64,000 nt of DNA from Lachnospiraceae bacterium (GTDB lineage: Bacteria; Bacillota; Clostridia; Lachnospirales; Lachnospiraceae), in the NCBI GenBank assembly GCA_004557975.1, contig SFEV01000006.1, positions 11,304 to 75,303 of the forward strand. Reading direction: 5' to 3'. The first letter of the stretch is position 1, and each line of letters starts with the position of its first letter. Positions 62,057 to 64,000 of this stretch are shown piece by piece. The notes beneath the pieces were generated by a model. That model saw only the letters and a program-made list of their open reading frames with translations. It had not been told where the DNA came from and searched no databases. Made by a program: the position numbers and the translations under genes.

Positions 62057-63145
62057 CTACGCCCGGATCGCCCATCTCATTTTCGTCGATTTGGCGCGGC
62101 TGTTTCTCGCGCATTCCTCTGCCGACGGACGGATCACTTCTCTGGAAATTTCCCGGTAAAGTCCTTCTTTATAAAACTGCCTGAAGGACTGCTTCACAAG
62201 TCGGTCCTCCCCGGAATGGAATGTCAGGATCGCGACACGGCCTTCAGGTGCCAGAACTTCCGGGAGCTTTTCCAGAAACGTATACAGCACCTCAAACTCG
62301 CTGTTCACGTCAATACGCAGTGCCTGGAATGTCCGTGCGCAGGACTTCTTTACGGCTTCCTTTCGTTCCTTTTCCGGAATAAAACGCAGCGCCTCTTCAA
62401 TGGCATCTCTCAGATTCGTTGTTGTCTCGATTGCCCTGCCGCGCTTCTGCCAGCCCAGAATCGTCCGGGCGATTTCCTTTGCATACGGTTCGTCTGAATT
62501 TTCCACCAGCATTCCCTGGAGCTCCTCCAGTGAAATTCCCTTCAGCCTCTCTGCCGCACTGATTCCCTTCTGTGGATTCATTCTGAGATCCAGCGGACCT
62601 TCCGCCTTGTAGGAAAATCCCCTGTCCGGATTATCAATCTGCATCGATGACACACCGAGGTCAGCCAGAATAAAATCAAACTTTTTTCCTGTCTCCTTTG
62701 CCACGAGATCGATATCTGCAAAATTCTGGAGGCGAACTGTGAGAATATCCTCTCCAAAGCCCTGCTGTGCAAGACGCTCCTTCGTCTTTGCAGATTCAAT
62801 CGGATCCACATCAAGTGCATACAGATGCCCCTGATTTTCCAGGCATTTCAGCATCTCCCTGGTATGACCGCCGTACCCCAGCGTAGCATCCAGTCCCGTC
62901 TGCCCCGGCCGGATCTGAAGGAAATCCAGAATCTCCTTTACGCAGATGGAAATATGCATCCCCGCCGGAGTGCCACCCTTGCGGATCACCTTCTCAACCG
63001 TATCCGCGTATTTTTCCGGCTGATGCTCCTTATATTTTTCTTTATAACTCTTCGGATGAGTGCCGGAATAACGCACGCGGCGCCTGTGCGTGGTCTCCTG
63101 TCCATCCCGTTTTTCCGGAGTTTCCTGTCTGTTCTGATCTGTCAT
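62057..63145 (-). CDS. rsmH: 16S rRNA (cytosine1402-N4)-methyltransferase, extended form
   Basis: A 362-residue RsmH, about 50 residues longer than usual. The first 60 residues are basic and family-atypical; the methyltransferase then starts with P-A-G-M-H-I-S-I near 63. D-A-T-L-G-Y-G-G-H-T near 82 is the SAM site; D-L-G-V-S-S-M-Q-I-D-N-P-D-R-G-F-S-Y is the RsmH signature. It methylates C1402 in the 16S P-site. No mraZ or ftsL neighbours, so this is probably a copy outside the dcw cluster. The ATG at 63145 follows GGAGGGGG. Confidence 0.93.
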   Translation of the reverse strand: MTDQNRQETPEKRDGQETTHRRRVRYSGTHPKSYKEKYKEHQPEKYADTVEKVIRKGGTPAGMHISICVKEILDFLQIRPGQTGLDATLGYGGHTREMLKCLENQGHLYALDVDPIESAKTKERLAQQGFGEDILTVRLQNFADIDLVAKETGKKFDFILADLGVSSMQIDNPDRGFSYKAEGPLDLRMNPQKGISAAERLKGISLEELQGMLVENSDEPYAKEIARTILGWQKRGRAIETTTNLRDAIEEALRFIPEKERKEAVKKSCARTFQALRIDVNSEFEVLYTFLEKLPEVLAPEGRVAILTFHSGEDRLVKQSFRQFYKEGLYREISREVIRPSAEECARNSRAKSTKMRWAIRA

Positions 63146-63165
63146 AATTTTGCTTCCCCCTCCTG

Positions 63166-63738
63166 TCATCTTTTATCCGGATCTTCATCCACGGAAAGCT
63201 TTTTCATCATCAAATATTCATCTGCGTAGCTTCCATCCTTATATTTCATGCTGTGTTTCTGCATTCCGTACGTTTCGAAGCCCAGGCTCTCATACAGATG
63301 CACAGCTCTCTCATTCGCCGTGACAACCTCCAGCTCCGCCTGCTCATACCCGCAGGATGATGCCAGAGCCAGAAGCTCCCGCAAAATCATTTTCCCGATA
63401 CCTCTCCCGCAGTACTGCCGATAAAGAGCAATCGCCACGCTGCACCGGTGCCGGTACCTGATATTGCTTCCCACCGGGTTCATGGAACAGTTGCCAATGT
63501 GTGTTCCGTCAATCTCAGCCATAAGCAGTGCGGCCCGCTCATCTTCTGCCTGATGACGAATAAAATCCTTCTCCTGCTCCATCGTGAGCGTAATCTCTTC
63601 CGGTTCAGACACCAGATACGGCGTCTCCCGTGCTACTTCTTTCAGATATGCAAGCAATGCCGGGGCATCCTGCTCTTCTGCGCTTCTCAGTATGCAGACA
63701 CGGCCGTCCCCGAGACAAATTTCCCTGTAAAATTTCAT
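63166..63738 (-). CDS. GNAT family N-acetyltransferase
   Basis: A 190-residue protein. The acetyl-CoA site R-Q-Y-C-G-R-G-I-G-K-M-I near 110-121 and the C-terminal N-E-R-A-V-H-L-Y-E-S-L-G-F-E are standard GNAT. Substrate unknown (amine or protein N-terminus). The ATG at 63738 is preferred as a family-like start; the frame extends to 63789 with a weaker SD. It ends 20 bases before rsmH. Confidence 0.93.
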   Translation of the reverse strand: MKFYREICLGDGRVCILRSAEEQDAPALLAYLKEVARETPYLVSEPEEITLTMEQEKDFIRHQAEDERAALLMAEIDGTHIGNCSMNPVGSNIRYRHRCSVAIALYRQYCGRGIGKMILRELLALASSCGYEQAELEVVTANERAVHLYESLGFETYGMQKHSMKYKDGSYADEYLMMKKLSVDEDPDKR

Positions 63739-63813
63739 ATTGGTTTTCTCCCCCTCAAACCTTCGCAGCAGTATATTCTCCGCCGCCATGATTTACAGAT
63801 TACCTTAATTTAA

Positions 63814-63985
63814 CCGAATCAGGTAAGTCCCCCACTTCAAATGCGCAGAGCATTAAGTGGTGGGTAGGGACTTGCTTGTATCAGGTGGGGTGCAAGCCCC
63901 ATCTGATAAACTGCGGAGCAGTTATTCGGTTATGAGCAAGTAGCGAAGCGGATTGCGAATATCCGCTTGACCCGAATCAGGTAAG
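63814..63985 (-). repeat. Dispersed repeat copy D (most complete)
   Basis: Read on the minus strand it contains, in order: GCGGAT...ATCCGC hairpin, ACTGC...GCAGT hairpin, GATGGGGCTTGCACCCCAC hairpin, then a long stem whose outer arms are AAGTCCC/GGGACTT (63873 and 63825) and inner arms CCACTT/AAGTGG. Both ends carry CTTACCTGATTCGG (63985-63972 and 63827-63814), 158 bases apart. Its left part matches copies A, B and C, and its right part copy E. Confidence 0.85.
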
Positions 63986-64000
63986 CTGCGTTTCTTTGCT

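Overview
The window looks like a chromosomal segment of a gut Lachnospiraceae (Clostridia, Bacillota). The housekeeping genes are of Firmicutes type (CodY, CIRCE-controlled groESL, hemZ, cstA, class II aldolase, LCP protein, ABC-F fragment). Shine-Dalgarno sites are strong, promoters are of the sigma-A type, and base composition is moderate. Most genes run on the minus strand. The species cannot be fixed from the sequence alone.

Layout. (1) 1-5.25 kb: a host-glycan/fucose locus read leftwards, with a fucose-mutarotase-like fucU, a thioredoxin/CcdA-type redox protein, a GH95 alpha-L-fucosidase, a small unknown protein and the N-terminal part of a GH2 enzyme cut by the window edge. (2) 5.27-8.1 kb: a decayed scrap of a plasmid or integrative element, with parA, a parB carrying an in-frame amber codon, and a third element gene fused at its broken end to an aldo/keto reductase that has lost its N-terminal third. 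A cluster of TTACGAA repeats lies upstream of parA. (3) 8.1-10.05 kb: rpsB-tsf. (4) 10.1-16.7 kb: a MacAB/Ykn-like ABC exporter operon with two different membrane-fusion proteins, one carrying a long Thr/Glu repeat. (5) 17-19.9 kb: glyA and a divergent DUF1294 fusion protein. (6) 19.9-29.7 kb: a long leftward run, DUF1700 protein, then apt-relA-MBL hydrolase-hemZ-HD-GYP-hisS-aspS. (7) 29.9-35.3 kb: cstA with a small partner gene behind a leader containing a terminator, an LCP cell-wall protein and a Na/Pi cotransporter. (8) 35.7-38.6 kb: a BlaI-type repressor, tRNA-Gly(GCC), fba and a nitroreductase-like protein. (9) 38.8-43 kb: MATE exporter, HEAT-repeat/methyltransferase fusion preceded by seven 34-bp tandem repeats, and an amidase. 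(10) 43.1-49.3 kb: guaB, two membrane proteins, groES-groEL, codY. (11) 49.4-54.5 kb: topA-dprA-comM. (12) 54.8-64 kb: small orphan protein, GH20 enzyme, nth, an ABC-F relic, a PurF-like protein without the nucleophilic cysteine, a MerR/aldo-keto reductase pair with a textbook MerR operator, rsmH and a GNAT acetyltransferase.

How the genes work together. The left locus would release and handle L-fucose from host glycans. The apt-to-aspS run joins purine salvage, stringent response, heme-type chemistry and aminoacylation. CodY has a 13/15 box over its own promoter and a perfect 15/15 box inside dprA, upstream of topA. HrcA is expected to control groESL through a perfect CIRCE.

The least ordinary parts are the parAB scar, the 34-bp repeats that carry start codons in front of the methyltransferase, the dispersed hairpin-rich repeat family (five sites), the nucleophile-less PurF, and the CodY boxes. 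I did not find a complete new multi-gene system that I could defend.
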